Shown: positions 19,011 through 26,177, numbered from the stretch's first letter. The stretch: DNA of 41,657 nucleotides from an uncultured Prolixibacteraceae bacterium (GCA_937915865.1 CALGIG010000058.1:1-41657); one strand, 5' to 3'. Program-made: numbers and translations. The notes: a model not told the origin generated them from the sequence alone.

Positions 19011-20006
19011 ATGGAATATCGTAGATTAGGAAATTCGGATTTGGAAGTATCAGTCGTAACCTTTGGCGCATGGGCTGCCGGAGGCTGGATGTGGGGAGGG
19101 ACCGAACGTTCGGAAGCTGTAAAAGCCATTCAGGCTGGATTTGGGTTAGGAGTAAGTTCTATCGACACCGCTCCGGTTTACGGCCAAGGACTGAGCGAAG
19201 AAATTGTTGGTGAAGCCATTAAAGGAATGCCACGCGACAAAGTACAGATTTTGACCAAATATGGCTTGAGATGGTCGGATACCAAAGGTTCGTTCTTTTT
19301 TCACAGCCAGGACAACGAAGGTAAGCCACTCGATATTTATCGTTACTCTGGCAAAGCCGCAGTTAAAAAAGAATGCGAAGAAAGCCTCAAACGATTGGGG
19401 ACTGATTACATTGATTTACTGCAAATTCATTGGGCCGACCCAACTACACCAGTTCAGGAAACAATGGAGGCCGTTTCAGAGCTAATTCAGGAAGGTAAAG
19501 TTCGATATGCCGGCGTTTGTAATTACGATCTGGCATTAATGAAGGAAACAGCCAAATATATCGATCTGGTTTCGGACCAAATGCCTTACAGTATGTTGCG
19601 ACGTGATATCGAAGCCGATTTGGTGCCTTACCTCATCGAAAATAACCAATCGGTTTTGGCATACAGCCCATTACAAAGAGGTTTGCTGGCCGGCAAAATA
19701 AAACCAGGCCATTTGTTCTCTAATGGCGACACGCGCGCCGACCAACCTCATTACTCCAACAAAAATATTGAACTTGTTAATGCTTTTCTTGAAAAGCTGA
19801 ACCCGCTGGCAGCCGATAAAAATGCAACATTGAGCCAGTTGGTTATTCGCTGGACCATTGATCAGCCCGGAATTACTATTGCGCTTGTTGGAGCCCGCAA
19901 TGCAACACAGGCAACAGAAAATGCCAAAGCTGCCCAAATTAAACTGAATCAGGAAGAAATCGGTATTATTAACACCGAACTTGCACAACTTAAACTGGAA
20001 CTTTAA
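19011..20006 (+). CDS. Aldo/keto reductase
   Basis: A 331-residue cytosolic NAD(P)H-dependent oxidoreductase with a TIM-barrel fold. The catalytic tetrad is visible: D52 and Y57 in SSIDTAPVYGQG, K83 in VQILTKYG and H140 in DLLQIHWAD. The cofactor-binding end is LVGARNATQATENAKA. N-terminal MEYRRLGNSDLEVSVVTFGAWA and the WGGTERSEAVKAI element place it with the YajO/L-glyceraldehyde-3-phosphate reductase-like group; the natural substrate is unknown. The next gene starts six bases after its stop, so the two form an operon. Confidence 0.93.
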   Translation: MEYRRLGNSDLEVSVVTFGAWAAGGWMWGGTERSEAVKAIQAGFGLGVSSIDTAPVYGQGLSEEIVGEAIKGMPRDKVQILTKYGLRWSDTKGSFFFHSQDNEGKPLDIYRYSGKAAVKKECEESLKRLGTDYIDLLQIHWADPTTPVQETMEAVSELIQEGKVRYAGVCNYDLALMKETAKYIDLVSDQMPYSMLRRDIEADLVPYLIENNQSVLAYSPLQRGLLAGKIKPGHLFSNGDTRADQPHYSNKNIELVNAFLEKLNPLAADKNATLSQLVIRWTIDQPGITIALVGARNATQATENAKAAQIKLNQEEIGIINTELAQLKLEL

Positions 20007-20012
20007 CCAACT

Positions 20013-20801
20013 ATGCAAAAGCTAAAAATCACTGTTTTAAGCGAGAATGTAGCAGGGAAATGGTGCCGTGCCGAACACGGACTTTCGTTTTTGGTTGAAG
20101 CCGATCGAAAAATTTTGTTCGACACTGGTGCATCGGACCTGGTTAGTTACAATGCACAGATTTTAGGCATCAACCTCGCTGAGATTGACACGATTGTACT
20201 TAGCCATGGGCACGACGATCATTCGGGCGGACTTATGCAATTTCGAGGGCAACAGCTTATTTGCCATCCCGATACGTTTATCAAACGTTTCCGAAAATCG
20301 AACTCATCTCAGTTAGGAATTAAATGGAACGAGACAGAAATCCGCTCAAAATTCGATGTACTTACCAGTCGTGATGCAGTAAAGCTTTCGGAGCAAATCT
20401 ATTTTCTGGGCGAAATTCCACGCGTTACCGAATTTGAAAGTAAGAGCACAGCCTTCAAAAAAGCCGATGGAACCGACGATTTTGTGATGGACGATTCGGG
20501 ATTAGCTGTTATAACCAACAAAGGATTGGTGGTTATTTCAGGTTGCGCGCATTCGGGCATTTGCAACATGGTTTTACATGCACAGAAAGTTTCAGGAGTT
20601 GAAAAAGTACATGCTGTAATTGGTGGTTTTCATTTACAAAATGATGATGAAACTACCCGAAGAACAACCGGCTGGCTAAAATCGAACCAAATCGAACAGG
20701 TTATTCCATCTCATTGTACAGCCTTACCTGCCCAGTCGGCCATTTTGAAAGATTTCAGTTTTATCCAGGTAAAAACTGGCAACGTGATTGAGTTGGGTTG
20801 A
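20013..20801 (+). CDS. Metallo-beta-lactamase fold hydrolase
   Basis: A 262-residue protein with the metal-binding signature S-H65-G-H67-D-D69-H70, FDTGAS upstream, and downstream metal ligands in ISGCAHSGICNMV and IGGFHL. These motifs match the subgroup annotated as 7,8-dihydropterin-6-yl-methyl-4-(beta-D-ribofuranosyl)aminobenzene-5'-phosphate synthase-like hydrolases. Activity on that substrate is not implied in bacteria. It is co-transcribed with the aldo/keto reductase, suggesting a shared detoxification or small-molecule pathway (inference). Confidence 0.9.
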   Translation: MQKLKITVLSENVAGKWCRAEHGLSFLVEADRKILFDTGASDLVSYNAQILGINLAEIDTIVLSHGHDDHSGGLMQFRGQQLICHPDTFIKRFRKSNSSQLGIKWNETEIRSKFDVLTSRDAVKLSEQIYFLGEIPRVTEFESKSTAFKKADGTDDFVMDDSGLAVITNKGLVVISGCAHSGICNMVLHAQKVSGVEKVHAVIGGFHLQNDDETTRRTTGWLKSNQIEQVIPSHCTALPAQSAILKDFSFIQVKTGNVIELG

Positions 20802-20828
20802 TTTTGCCGAAATCAAAAAACTTTGCTC

Positions 20829-20858
20829 TTGCATTTGTTGTTTTATCCGATATATTTG
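20829..20858 (+). promoter_or_regulatory. Candidate promoter for the 21063 membrane-protein gene
   Basis: TTG at 20829-20831 and TATATTTG at 20851-20858 are 19 nt apart, a good fit to the Bacteroidetes -33/-7 arrangement. The start codon is 205 nt downstream, and the intervening leader is filled by the palindromic element at 20871-21050. Confidence 0.45.
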
Positions 20859-20870
20859 TAAATATAACTT

Positions 20871-21050
20871 AAGAAACTGTTTAAAATTTTTTATTGAAGA
20901 ATTTTAACTTTAATTCTATCTTTTTTTGACTCACCCCAAGTCCGATAAATCGGACTTTTCCCCTCTCTACGTGTAGAGAGGGGCAGAGCCCCGTTTAAAA
21001 CGGGACGACGGGGTGAGTACTGAGTTTTAAATTAAATTTAAACAGACTCT
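20871..21050. repeat. Inverted-repeat (MITE-like) element with CTCACCCC/GGGGTGAG core
   Basis: The outer ends are inverted copies: AAGAAACTGTTTAAAATTT at the left and AAATTTAAACAGACTCT at the right. The inner core 20930-21017 runs CTCACCCC ... GGGGTGAG and encloses three nested stems: AGTCCGATAAATCGGACT, CCCCTCTCTAC/GTAGAGAGGGG and CCCGTTTAAAACGGG. A related core lies at 39875-39981. There is no ORF, so this is a non-autonomous repeat. Confidence 0.75.
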
Positions 21051-21062
21051 AAATCAATAAAA

Positions 21063-21575
21063 ATGAAGAATAGCATAACACTTCAAGCTGCCGCCAGATA
21101 CCAGGCAACTCAAACCGTTTTGGTTTTGGCCGCTACCATGATTTTACCTTTGGTCATCCATTTAATTCCAAATATTAACGGCAATTTATCCGGCGCCGTT
21201 TTGTTACCCATTTTTTGGGCCCCATTGTTTGCAGCTTTCGCTTATAAAAAACACGTCGCCATTTTAGCCGGTATTTTTGCACCATTACTCAACTATCTGA
21301 TTTTTGGTCGCCCGACTCCTGAAATAGTAGTAACTCTAGGTTTCGAAATTGTTGCTTTTGCTCTGCTTGTTAGTTATTTAAAAAACTTAAGCATCATGAA
21401 ATATGTTGCAGCGCCTGTTGCCTACTTCGTTGCATCGTTGGTTGTAGTTACCGGGATGAGTTTCTTCAACGACCATTTATCTTTCTCAATGTGGGTAAAT
21501 GCAACAACGGTGGCCCTTCCCGGCATTGTACTTTTAGGTTTGGCAAACCTTGCCTTCCTTCGCTTTAGCAAATAA
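21063..21575 (+). CDS. Six-helix membrane protein, ECF-transporter S-component-like
   Basis: A 170-residue, very hydrophobic protein with about five or six transmembrane helices (about 16-36, 44-62, 65-82, 90-107, 115-132, 145-165). The alanine-rich N-terminal helix and overall size and helix spacing resemble the substrate-binding S components of energy-coupling-factor vitamin transporters, but I do not see a diagnostic substrate motif. It could also be an unrelated small membrane protein. A phosphoribosyltransferase follows 82 bp downstream on the same strand. If the pair works together, import and ribosylation of a base or related compound would be one reading (inference). Confidence 0.6.
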   Translation: MKNSITLQAAARYQATQTVLVLAATMILPLVIHLIPNINGNLSGAVLLPIFWAPLFAAFAYKKHVAILAGIFAPLLNYLIFGRPTPEIVVTLGFEIVAFALLVSYLKNLSIMKYVAAPVAYFVASLVVVTGMSFFNDHLSFSMWVNATTVALPGIVLLGLANLAFLRFSK

Positions 21576-21594
21576 TTTTTCTTGAGTATAACAG

Positions 21595-21634
21595 ATCAAA
21601 CGCAGGCCAATCAATATATCGACCTGCGTTTGAT
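21595..21634 (+). terminator. Strong hairpin between the membrane protein and phosphoribosyltransferase genes
   Basis: ATCAAACGCAGG at 21595-21606 pairs perfectly with CCTGCGTTTGAT at 21623-21634 around a 16-nt loop. No T-run follows, so it is more likely an RNA-processing, stability or attenuation structure than a simple terminator. It ends 23 nt before the next ATG. Confidence 0.55.
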
Positions 21635-21657
21635 GTCTGGCAACTTTTCATTCGAAT

Positions 21658-22056
21658 ATGATACCAATCTCATTTACAGAAATTTCGGAACGATTGCGAT
21701 CGATGAACCTTCCCGAAACCGATTTGGTTATTGGCATTGGAACAGGCGGAGTAGTTCCGGCCAGCCTGGTGGCTTTTCATCTGGGATGCGAACTTCACAT
21801 CATTACACTCAATTACCGCGACGAAAGTAACACCCCTCGCTACGAAAAACCTATAATCATCAACATGCCTGAAATGCCATCGCTCGAAGGAAAACGGATT
21901 TTGTTGGTTGACGATGTTTCGGTTTCGGGAAAAACCCTGAATGAAGCATTGCTCCACTTCCCGAATTTGAATATTAAAACCCTTACCATGAAAGGGAGAG
22001 CCGATTATGTACTTTTTCCCGAAGTAAAAGATTGCGTAAAATGGCCGTGGAAGTAA
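21658..22056 (+). CDS. Small type I phosphoribosyltransferase
   Basis: A 132-residue cytosolic protein with the PRPP-binding motif ILLVDDVSVSGKTL (two acidic residues then a phosphate-binding loop) at about residues 80-93. The N-terminal pyrophosphate loop is IGIGTGGVVPASLVA. The C-terminus is CVKWPWK, as in small PRTases that are annotated hypoxanthine/xanthine phosphoribosyltransferase-like. It is shorter than classical HPRT and the base specificity cannot be read. Start ATG at 21658 directly follows the hairpin at 21595-21634. Confidence 0.82.
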   Translation: MIPISFTEISERLRSMNLPETDLVIGIGTGGVVPASLVAFHLGCELHIITLNYRDESNTPRYEKPIIINMPEMPSLEGKRILLVDDVSVSGKTLNEALLHFPNLNIKTLTMKGRADYVLFPEVKDCVKWPWK

Positions 22057-22221
22057 GACTATCAGTAACATTTTGATCGGGATATCTTGCAGGTGTGGCT
22101 GATGTGTATATTGAGCCTGTCGAGATATAGTTCAGTCTCGCCAGAGGCGAAGCGGGGCGTTATACGCCGCTCATATTCCTATTTATTGTCAACAGTACTA
22201 TTATATCTAGGTTTAAAATAA
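22057..22221. repeat. Intergenic repeat debris with a 33-bp block shared with 25075-25107
   Basis: The block at 22155-22187 (GGGCGTTATACGCCGCTCAT then ATTCCTATTTATT) recurs at 25075-25107 with two mismatches. Both copies lie just 3' of minus-strand island genes (parE and the DUF4236 gene). GGGCGT/ACGCCG makes a small stem. No gene is here. Confidence 0.6.
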
Positions 22222-22506
22222 TCAAAGTAGGTTTTTCAAATCTTGCATACCAGTAATTGCCATTATTTCAACCATTCCATTGGCAATTCTATAATATATG
22301 GTATCAGAACCACATGGACATCTTCTATAACCTTCTTTTATATAATCTACTGATTCAAATAAATATGGTCTTTGAGCAATTATTTCAAAATCAAAGAATA
22401 AATCAAAGTATTTGTCAGCTTGTAGAATCCCAAACTTTTCTACTCCATAATGATGAATGCGGATTAAGTCCTCTTTAGCAGCATTACTTAATCTATAATC
22501 AGCCAT
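22222..22506 (-). CDS. parE: ParE/RelE-superfamily toxin
   Basis: A 94-residue protein with the ParE pattern: YRLSNAAKEDLIRIHHYGVEKFG (helical hairpin), RPYLFESVDYIKEGYRRCPCGSD, then IYYRIANGMVEIMAITGMQD (beta strands). ParE toxins inhibit DNA gyrase, while RelE relatives cut mRNA; the lack of a clear RelE catalytic set favours ParE. It overlaps the antitoxin gene by 8 bp, the usual arrangement with antitoxin first, and the complex should repress its own operon. Confidence 0.88.
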   Translation of the reverse strand: MADYRLSNAAKEDLIRIHHYGVEKFGILQADKYFDLFFDFEIIAQRPYLFESVDYIKEGYRRCPCGSDTIYYRIANGMVEIMAITGMQDLKNLL

Positions 22507-22738
22507 TAAGTAAAGACTTTGACTGTTTTAAAATCTGCTCTTTAGTGTCGGATGTAAATCCACTTTTTTCGGATTTCTCTAATTTGGCCCTAATCCAATC
22601 AATATGAGCGTTCTGCTTACGAGCTTGTCTAATCAAATCGTTAATGAGTTCACTTTTACTTGAATATTCTTCTTTGTCTATTTGAGCCTTTAACCATTCA
22701 TCGTTTGGCTTGGAAAAAGATATACTTTGTCTTGGCAT
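22499..22738 (-). CDS. parD: ParD-like antitoxin
   Basis: I take the ATG at 22738 (79 residues), although the frame is open to 22990. The upstream part translates the group II intron debris and is not protein-like. The N-terminus MPRQSISFSKPNDEWLKAQI is a ribbon-helix-helix DNA-binding domain, followed by EEYSSKSELINDLIRQARKQ, typical of ParD/CC2985 antitoxins. The C-terminal helix (about 50-79) would wrap the toxin. It is upstream of and overlapping parE. Confidence 0.88.
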   Translation of the reverse strand: MPRQSISFSKPNDEWLKAQIDKEEYSSKSELINDLIRQARKQNAHIDWIRAKLEKSEKSGFTSDTKEQILKQSKSLLNG

Positions 22739-22800
22739 AATTTTACTTTTTGATGCTAAATTACACCAAATTTGAATCAATACCAAATCATTCAGTATTG

Positions 22801-22886
22801 CTGCACCGGGTAGCTTACTCCCCCCAAAGAACCGTATCCCGTTAAAAACGGGACAAGCTGTGCAACTTTCACTGCACACGGCTCTG
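22801..22886 (-). mobile_element. Probable group II intron RNA fragment, interrupted by a mini-hairpin
   Basis: On the minus strand, GAGCCGT pairs with ACGGTTC around the small stem GTGCA-GTGAAAGT-TGCAC, followed by TTTGGGGGGAG. This is the recognisable GAGCCGTGTGC ... ACGGTTC hairpin of bacterial group II introns. About 24 nt containing TCCCGTTTTTAACGGGA separate the TGCAC and ACGGTTC halves, where the intact structure has only a few bases. No reverse transcriptase remains, so this is a relic. Confidence 0.5.
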
Positions 22887-22976
22887 TCACTTTTAAGGTT
22901 TGATTCCCATAAGCATAAAAATAACGATTTTTTGTATTTGATGCGGCAGAACTGCATTACATATCCAGAACTAAAA

Positions 22977-22999
22977 AGTGCCAATTGCAAATTGGCACT
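22977..22999. repeat. Perfect 10-bp-stem palindrome upstream of parDE
   Basis: AGTGCCAATT, loop GCA, AATTGGCACT. It is followed by TAGCGTTCGC and a mini-hairpin at 23023-23037 (TCCCGATGAGCGGGA). It lies between hepT and parD on the island and could be a terminator remnant or repeat end. Confidence 0.55.
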
Positions 23000-23052
23000 A
23001 GCGTTCGCTATTCTTTAGCATATCCCGATGAGCGGGAATAACCAGTTGTTAT

Positions 23053-23385
23053 TCAGTCAAGTAAATTATCAATCTCTAGTTTCAAGGTAGGCAAATGTCT
23101 TACTATCGTTCCCCAGATAATTTCATTGTCAATTTTATCGTAACCATGGATCACTCGATTGCGCATACTGATAATTTGTCGTTTACCCGAGATTTCAATA
23201 GTTGAATCCAATTTTTCAATCCGACTCATTGCTTCTCCGATAATTTCAAACTCTCGTTCGACCGCTCTTCTCAGCATCTTATCTGCCATGTAAACTTTAA
23301 AATCACGTTTGTCCCCGAGATATTTTTGAATGGAATCTATAGATTCCTGAATATCAAACAGATATTTTTTAATCTCATTATCCAT
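23053..23385 (-). CDS. hepT: HepT-like HEPN toxin
   Basis: A 110-residue all-helical HEPN-domain protein (DUF86). The RNase/toxin motif R-x4-H-x-Y is intact at R75, H80 and Y82 in RNRVIHGY. In characterised HepT/MntA pairs the toxin is an RNase neutralised by AMPylation of this Tyr region by MntA. The gene starts 8 bp inside the end of mntA, giving translational coupling with the antitoxin made first. Confidence 0.92.
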   Translation of the reverse strand: MDNEIKKYLFDIQESIDSIQKYLGDKRDFKVYMADKMLRRAVEREFEIIGEAMSRIEKLDSTIEISGKRQIISMRNRVIHGYDKIDNEIIWGTIVRHLPTLKLEIDNLLD

Positions 23386-23680
23386 ATAGCAAGATCTTTG
23401 TTTGGTTAACGGAATTAATAAAATATGGATTAGACAAAGACTTGTCCGTAACTAAGTCAACAGGGCGTTGAAATAGATTCTCAAATTTATCGGCTAAATC
23501 GAAATACGTGTCCGCATAATCTCCGTAGTCCATAGGTTTAAAGGAGATTAGTAAATCAATATCGCTTTTGTCGTTAAATTTGTCGGTGCAGACCGAACCA
23601 AAAACAAATAACGACTCAACATTATGTGTCATGCATAATGATTTGATTCTTTCAATATTATCGGATATTAGTCTTTGCAT
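23378..23680 (-). CDS. mntA: MntA-like minimal nucleotidyltransferase antitoxin
   Basis: A 100-residue minimal nucleotidyltransferase. The signature G28-S29-x10-D40-I-D42 is intact, and a third acidic position lies in RPVDLVTD. In known pairs MntA transfers AMP to the HEPN toxin HepT and so blocks it. It precedes and overlaps hepT. Immediately upstream lies the long inverted-repeat element at 23736-23865. Confidence 0.92.
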   Translation of the reverse strand: MQRLISDNIERIKSLCMTHNVESLFVFGSVCTDKFNDKSDIDLLISFKPMDYGDYADTYFDLADKFENLFQRPVDLVTDKSLSNPYFINSVNQTKILLYG

Positions 23681-23735
23681 ATCAATGTTTTGTACAAATC
23701 TATCATTAATGTTGAAATCTTACAAGTGCCGCAAT

Positions 23736-23865
23736 ACAACGGTGAGTATATGCAAAGTAGGCGATTGCGGGCTTCAAACCTATCAAACCGTTAAGATGTT
23801 GAAGCGGGCTACAACCGTTGAATTTGCTACTATTTCGCCTATTTTGTATATACATTGTTGTGGGT
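23736..23865 (-). repeat. attC-like long inverted-repeat spacer, element C
   Basis: Read on the minus strand it starts with CCCACAAC, then an arm TATATACAAAATAGGCG (23852-23836) pairing with CGCCTACTTTGCATATA (23763-23747), and ends CACCGTTG. The loop carries TGTAGCCCGC and a second AGCCCGCAAT box. The same layout is found in the spacer at 24683-24814. It separates the EF-Tu-like gene from mntA. Confidence 0.6.
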
Positions 23866-23872
23866 ATGTTGC

Positions 23873-24193
23873 TTATTCATTTGTTTCAATTATTTCAGCT
23901 TCTCCAATCCGATTTGCTCCTTCATGAATCCACCAAATCCTACCAATTGAGATAAATCTTCTAATGTCGAATAAATCTAGAAATTCTATATTTACAATGG
24001 AAGTTTCTCCTGGCAAAATCCATTCTCTATCATTAAAAGTAATCTGTCCGATATACGTTTGTTTTAATTTACCATTCTCATATTCGAAAACATGATTTGG
24101 TCTATATTCTGTTTTAATTCCAGTTACTCGACCACCTTTGTCCGTCGAGTAAAGTGTTAATTTTGCTTTTATTTCAAAAGAGTCGGTACGCAT
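23873..24193 (-). CDS. Stand-alone EF-Tu domain-III-like protein
   Basis: A 106-residue protein with no GTPase domain. Its whole length follows the pattern of the C-terminal beta-barrel (domain III) of elongation factor Tu. It has KAKLTLYSTDKGGR at about 10-23, EYRPNHVFEY at about 29-38, GQI at about 48-50, LPGE at about 60-63, and WIHEGANRIGEAEI near the end, corresponding to the canonical AExxxLxxxxGGR, GYRPxF, PG and REGxxTxGxGxI of EF-Tu. In EF-Tu this domain contacts tRNA and EF-Ts. Function here is unknown; decoy, immunity-associated or accessory roles are possible. The preceding gene ends five bases upstream, so the two form one transcription unit. Confidence 0.7.
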   Translation of the reverse strand: MRTDSFEIKAKLTLYSTDKGGRVTGIKTEYRPNHVFEYENGKLKQTYIGQITFNDREWILPGETSIVNIEFLDLFDIRRFISIGRIWWIHEGANRIGEAEIIETNE

Positions 24194-24198
24194 AAATT

Positions 24199-24678
24199 TT
24201 AGTCTCTTTTACTGAATTTATCCCAATACAATCGACAAATCGAATCAAGCTCCTCAATTGTCATGACGTTTTTATTGTGGTCAAATAGCCTAAAATCAGT
24301 TGCAGAAATGATTAAATTCCCGCCACAGTAGTCCAAGTCTGTATCATGTTGATTGCAAGTAATCAAAACGTAATCATCTTTAATTTCAGAGGATAATATT
24401 TCCAAATCCACTTTTAAATACTCTTCATGACTTTTGAATTCAATTTTCTTTAAGTCGATTGGATTCATCCATGGGTCAAAATCCAGTTTGTTTATACAAA
24501 TCAAGTCGACATAAAAATTCTCAAAGTCTGGATTAATCAATTCTGCCAGATAATTACATTGAATGGTCAAGGTCAACTTATTTAAATCACCTTCACAATC
24601 AACAATTCCTCCATCATGAAAGATTGAAAAAATATCTCTTATATCGTTATTCAAAGTGTCCATGTGTGTTTCTTGCAA
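24199..24678 (-). CDS. Acidic protein of unknown function paired with the EF-Tu-III-like protein
   Basis: A 159-residue acidic, soluble protein, not recognised with certainty. It starts with DIRDIFSIFHDGGIVDCEGD, has alternating strands with FENFYVDLICINKLDFDPW, and ends ICRLYWDKFSKRD. The IFHDGGI start, size and acidity recall immunity or bacterial-conflict accessory proteins, but that is a resemblance only. The start could also be the Met five codons in. It is the first gene of the pair with 23873-24193, five bases apart, and lies directly downstream of the inverted-repeat spacer at 24683-24814. Confidence 0.65.
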   Translation of the reverse strand: MQETHMDTLNNDIRDIFSIFHDGGIVDCEGDLNKLTLTIQCNYLAELINPDFENFYVDLICINKLDFDPWMNPIDLKKIEFKSHEEYLKVDLEILSSEIKDDYVLITCNQHDTDLDYCGGNLIISATDFRLFDHNKNVMTIEELDSICRLYWDKFSKRD

Positions 24679-24682
24679 TGAA

Positions 24683-24814
24683 CGCTAACGGACGGAACTA
24701 TATGCAGTTGCCAACTGCGGGTTGCTTTCCTGTCGAGCCGCACCGCCGCTGTTGCGGGCTACACAGCTTGTTGTCAGCACGGAAACGGCAATTGACATAT
24801 AGTTTTTGTTGAAC
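24683..24814 (-). repeat. attC-like long inverted-repeat spacer, element B
   Basis: On the minus strand it starts GTTCAAC (24814-24808), then an arm AACTATATGTCAATTGCC (24804-24787) pairing with GGCAACTGCATATAGTT (24712-24696), and ends CCGTTAGCG. The loop holds GTGTAGCCCGC and a second ACCCGCA box. GTTCAAC fits the RYYYAAC core of integron attC sites; the distal GTTAGCG only partly fits GTTRRRY. Layout matches element C. Confidence 0.6.
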
Positions 24815-25118
24815 TAAATCCCTACGGGATAGCTTTTATCTTTGGCTCTTGAGCCTCGCCACTTTTGATGTTTAAACTCTAAAATATCCATTGCATTATC
24901 GTGGTTTTGTTTTCAACTAATTTCTATATTTGTGCTTTTAGGCTTCATTTATATTCTTTTCCCCTTCACCGGAAACACTAATCAGATTAACAATATCCCC
25001 AAAACGGTCATTAAGTACATAGCCAAAATTTCTGAGAAATAGGCCGGGTTGTAGTTCAACTGGGAATAATCGCTGGGCGTTGCACGCCGCTCATATTCCT
25101 ATTTATTAGCAGTAGTAG
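24815..25118 (-). pseudogene. Intergenic debris with a possible C-terminal gene remnant
   Basis: About 300 bp 3' of the DUF4236 gene. On the minus strand a frame at about 25080-24944 translates to ELQPGLFLRNFGYVLNDRFG... ending GEGEKNINEA and a stop, with no start. It may be the tail of a lost gene. The mini-hairpin ATCCCTACGGGAT lies at 24818-24830 and the 33-bp repeat at 25075-25107. Family of the remnant not recognised. Confidence 0.3.
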
Positions 25119-26177
25119 TTAATTAATAATCCTCATTTTATCATAAAATTTCTGTGGCGCAATGTCGATAGATGTCATTAAATAAATAAGTAAGCCTTTA
25201 CTCGTTTTTACTTTTAACTGACCATAAAGACAAATAGGTATTCTATAATTATTATTAAACCTTCTGTCTGGACCTCCGCCTTTATTTGGATATCTCCAGG
25301 TTTCGCCAACTATTTTTGCATCTCTGGGTGGGTTTTCTTCTATAAACCTTGTGGTACTGTACTCAATATTTAAATCTGCGTATTCTACAATCCCAACACC
25401 TTTATGATCATAGACTAAGATTATATCAGGCATAAAATATAAACTCCAATTATCCATTTTTATAGATGGTATTGTAATGTTTGTTTTAACCCAAGGCGGC
25501 TTTCCTTCACCAGCAGAAGCTGTCTTTCTGTCAACAATGCTACTTGCACCTGAATTTAATTTTGATTCATGTGCGTTATACAAATTTCTTGAATTTAATA
25601 ATGACCAAATTCTATTATTACTTGAAATACAATTAAATGCTGAAATAATATCTTTAAAATGATCGAAATTTTCATTTTCGAATTCATAAATAATCTTTAC
25701 AGTACGTCTTTTTGTTTCCCAAATGGCAACAGCAATGAAAGAGGAGATACCAAGTAAAATAAGAAGAATTCGTATCAAATTGCTTTCTTTCCAAAAGATA
25801 AATAGAAATACTAATGATAAAAAACCTGTCAGGTAATCGAGTCTAAATGCATTGTATGATCTGTTTAATTGATACATTAAATCATTTTTAGTTGCTGAAG
25901 TTAACTCTGTTGATTCAATTGATTTATAGATAATCGTGTCTGCATGAACGACATTGTCTATTATAGGTTGTATTTTAGACTTATTTGGGTTTATATTCCC
26001 AAGGTTTTCTCTAAAATATAATCCATTCCTTCCAGCATGAATATAACTATTTCCATCAGGTTTAATTCCAACTCTGAATCCTTTGACCCCAATAGATGTA
26101 CCGATACCGCTTTTTGAAAGATTAAATCTTACAGGTCCTACACTTACAGATTTTCTTAAATACCAAGTCATGTTCAC
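25119..26177 (-). CDS. DUF4236-domain membrane protein
   Basis: A 352-residue protein. Residues 3-58 are a DUF4236 domain (WYLRKSVSVGPVRFNLSKSG, then GTSIGVKGFRVGIKPDG and GRNGLYF), a small domain of unknown function often found at the N-terminus of bacterial membrane or accessory proteins. Two transmembrane helices follow at about 115-132 and 135-155 with a short turn. The rest (about 160-352) is a soluble alpha+beta domain containing NWSLYFMPDIILVYDHKGVG, not recognised. It is the first and largest gene of the minus-strand island. Function unknown; islands like this often carry defence or stress genes. Confidence 0.75.
   Translation of the reverse strand: MNMTWYLRKSVSVGPVRFNLSKSGIGTSIGVKGFRVGIKPDGNSYIHAGRNGLYFRENLGNINPNKSKIQPIIDNVVHADTIIYKSIESTELTSATKNDLMYQLNRSYNAFRLDYLTGFLSLVFLFIFWKESNLIRILLILLGISSFIAVAIWETKRRTVKIIYEFENENFDHFKDIISAFNCISSNNRIWSLLNSRNLYNAHESKLNSGASSIVDRKTASAGEGKPPWVKTNITIPSIKMDNWSLYFMPDIILVYDHKGVGIVEYADLNIEYSTTRFIEENPPRDAKIVGETWRYPNKGGGPDRRFNNNYRIPICLYGQLKVKTSKGLLIYLMTSIDIAPQKFYDKMRIIN

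Noticed and set aside
21582..21830. 82-codon ORF overlapping the phosphoribosyltransferase start
   Set aside because: It is the wrong frame over the hairpin and the PRTase gene; the PRTase frame carries the PRPP motif.
22739..22990. N-terminal extension of the ParD-like protein to 163 residues
   Set aside because: The extra part translates intron and repeat debris; the ribbon-helix-helix domain begins at the Met at 22738.
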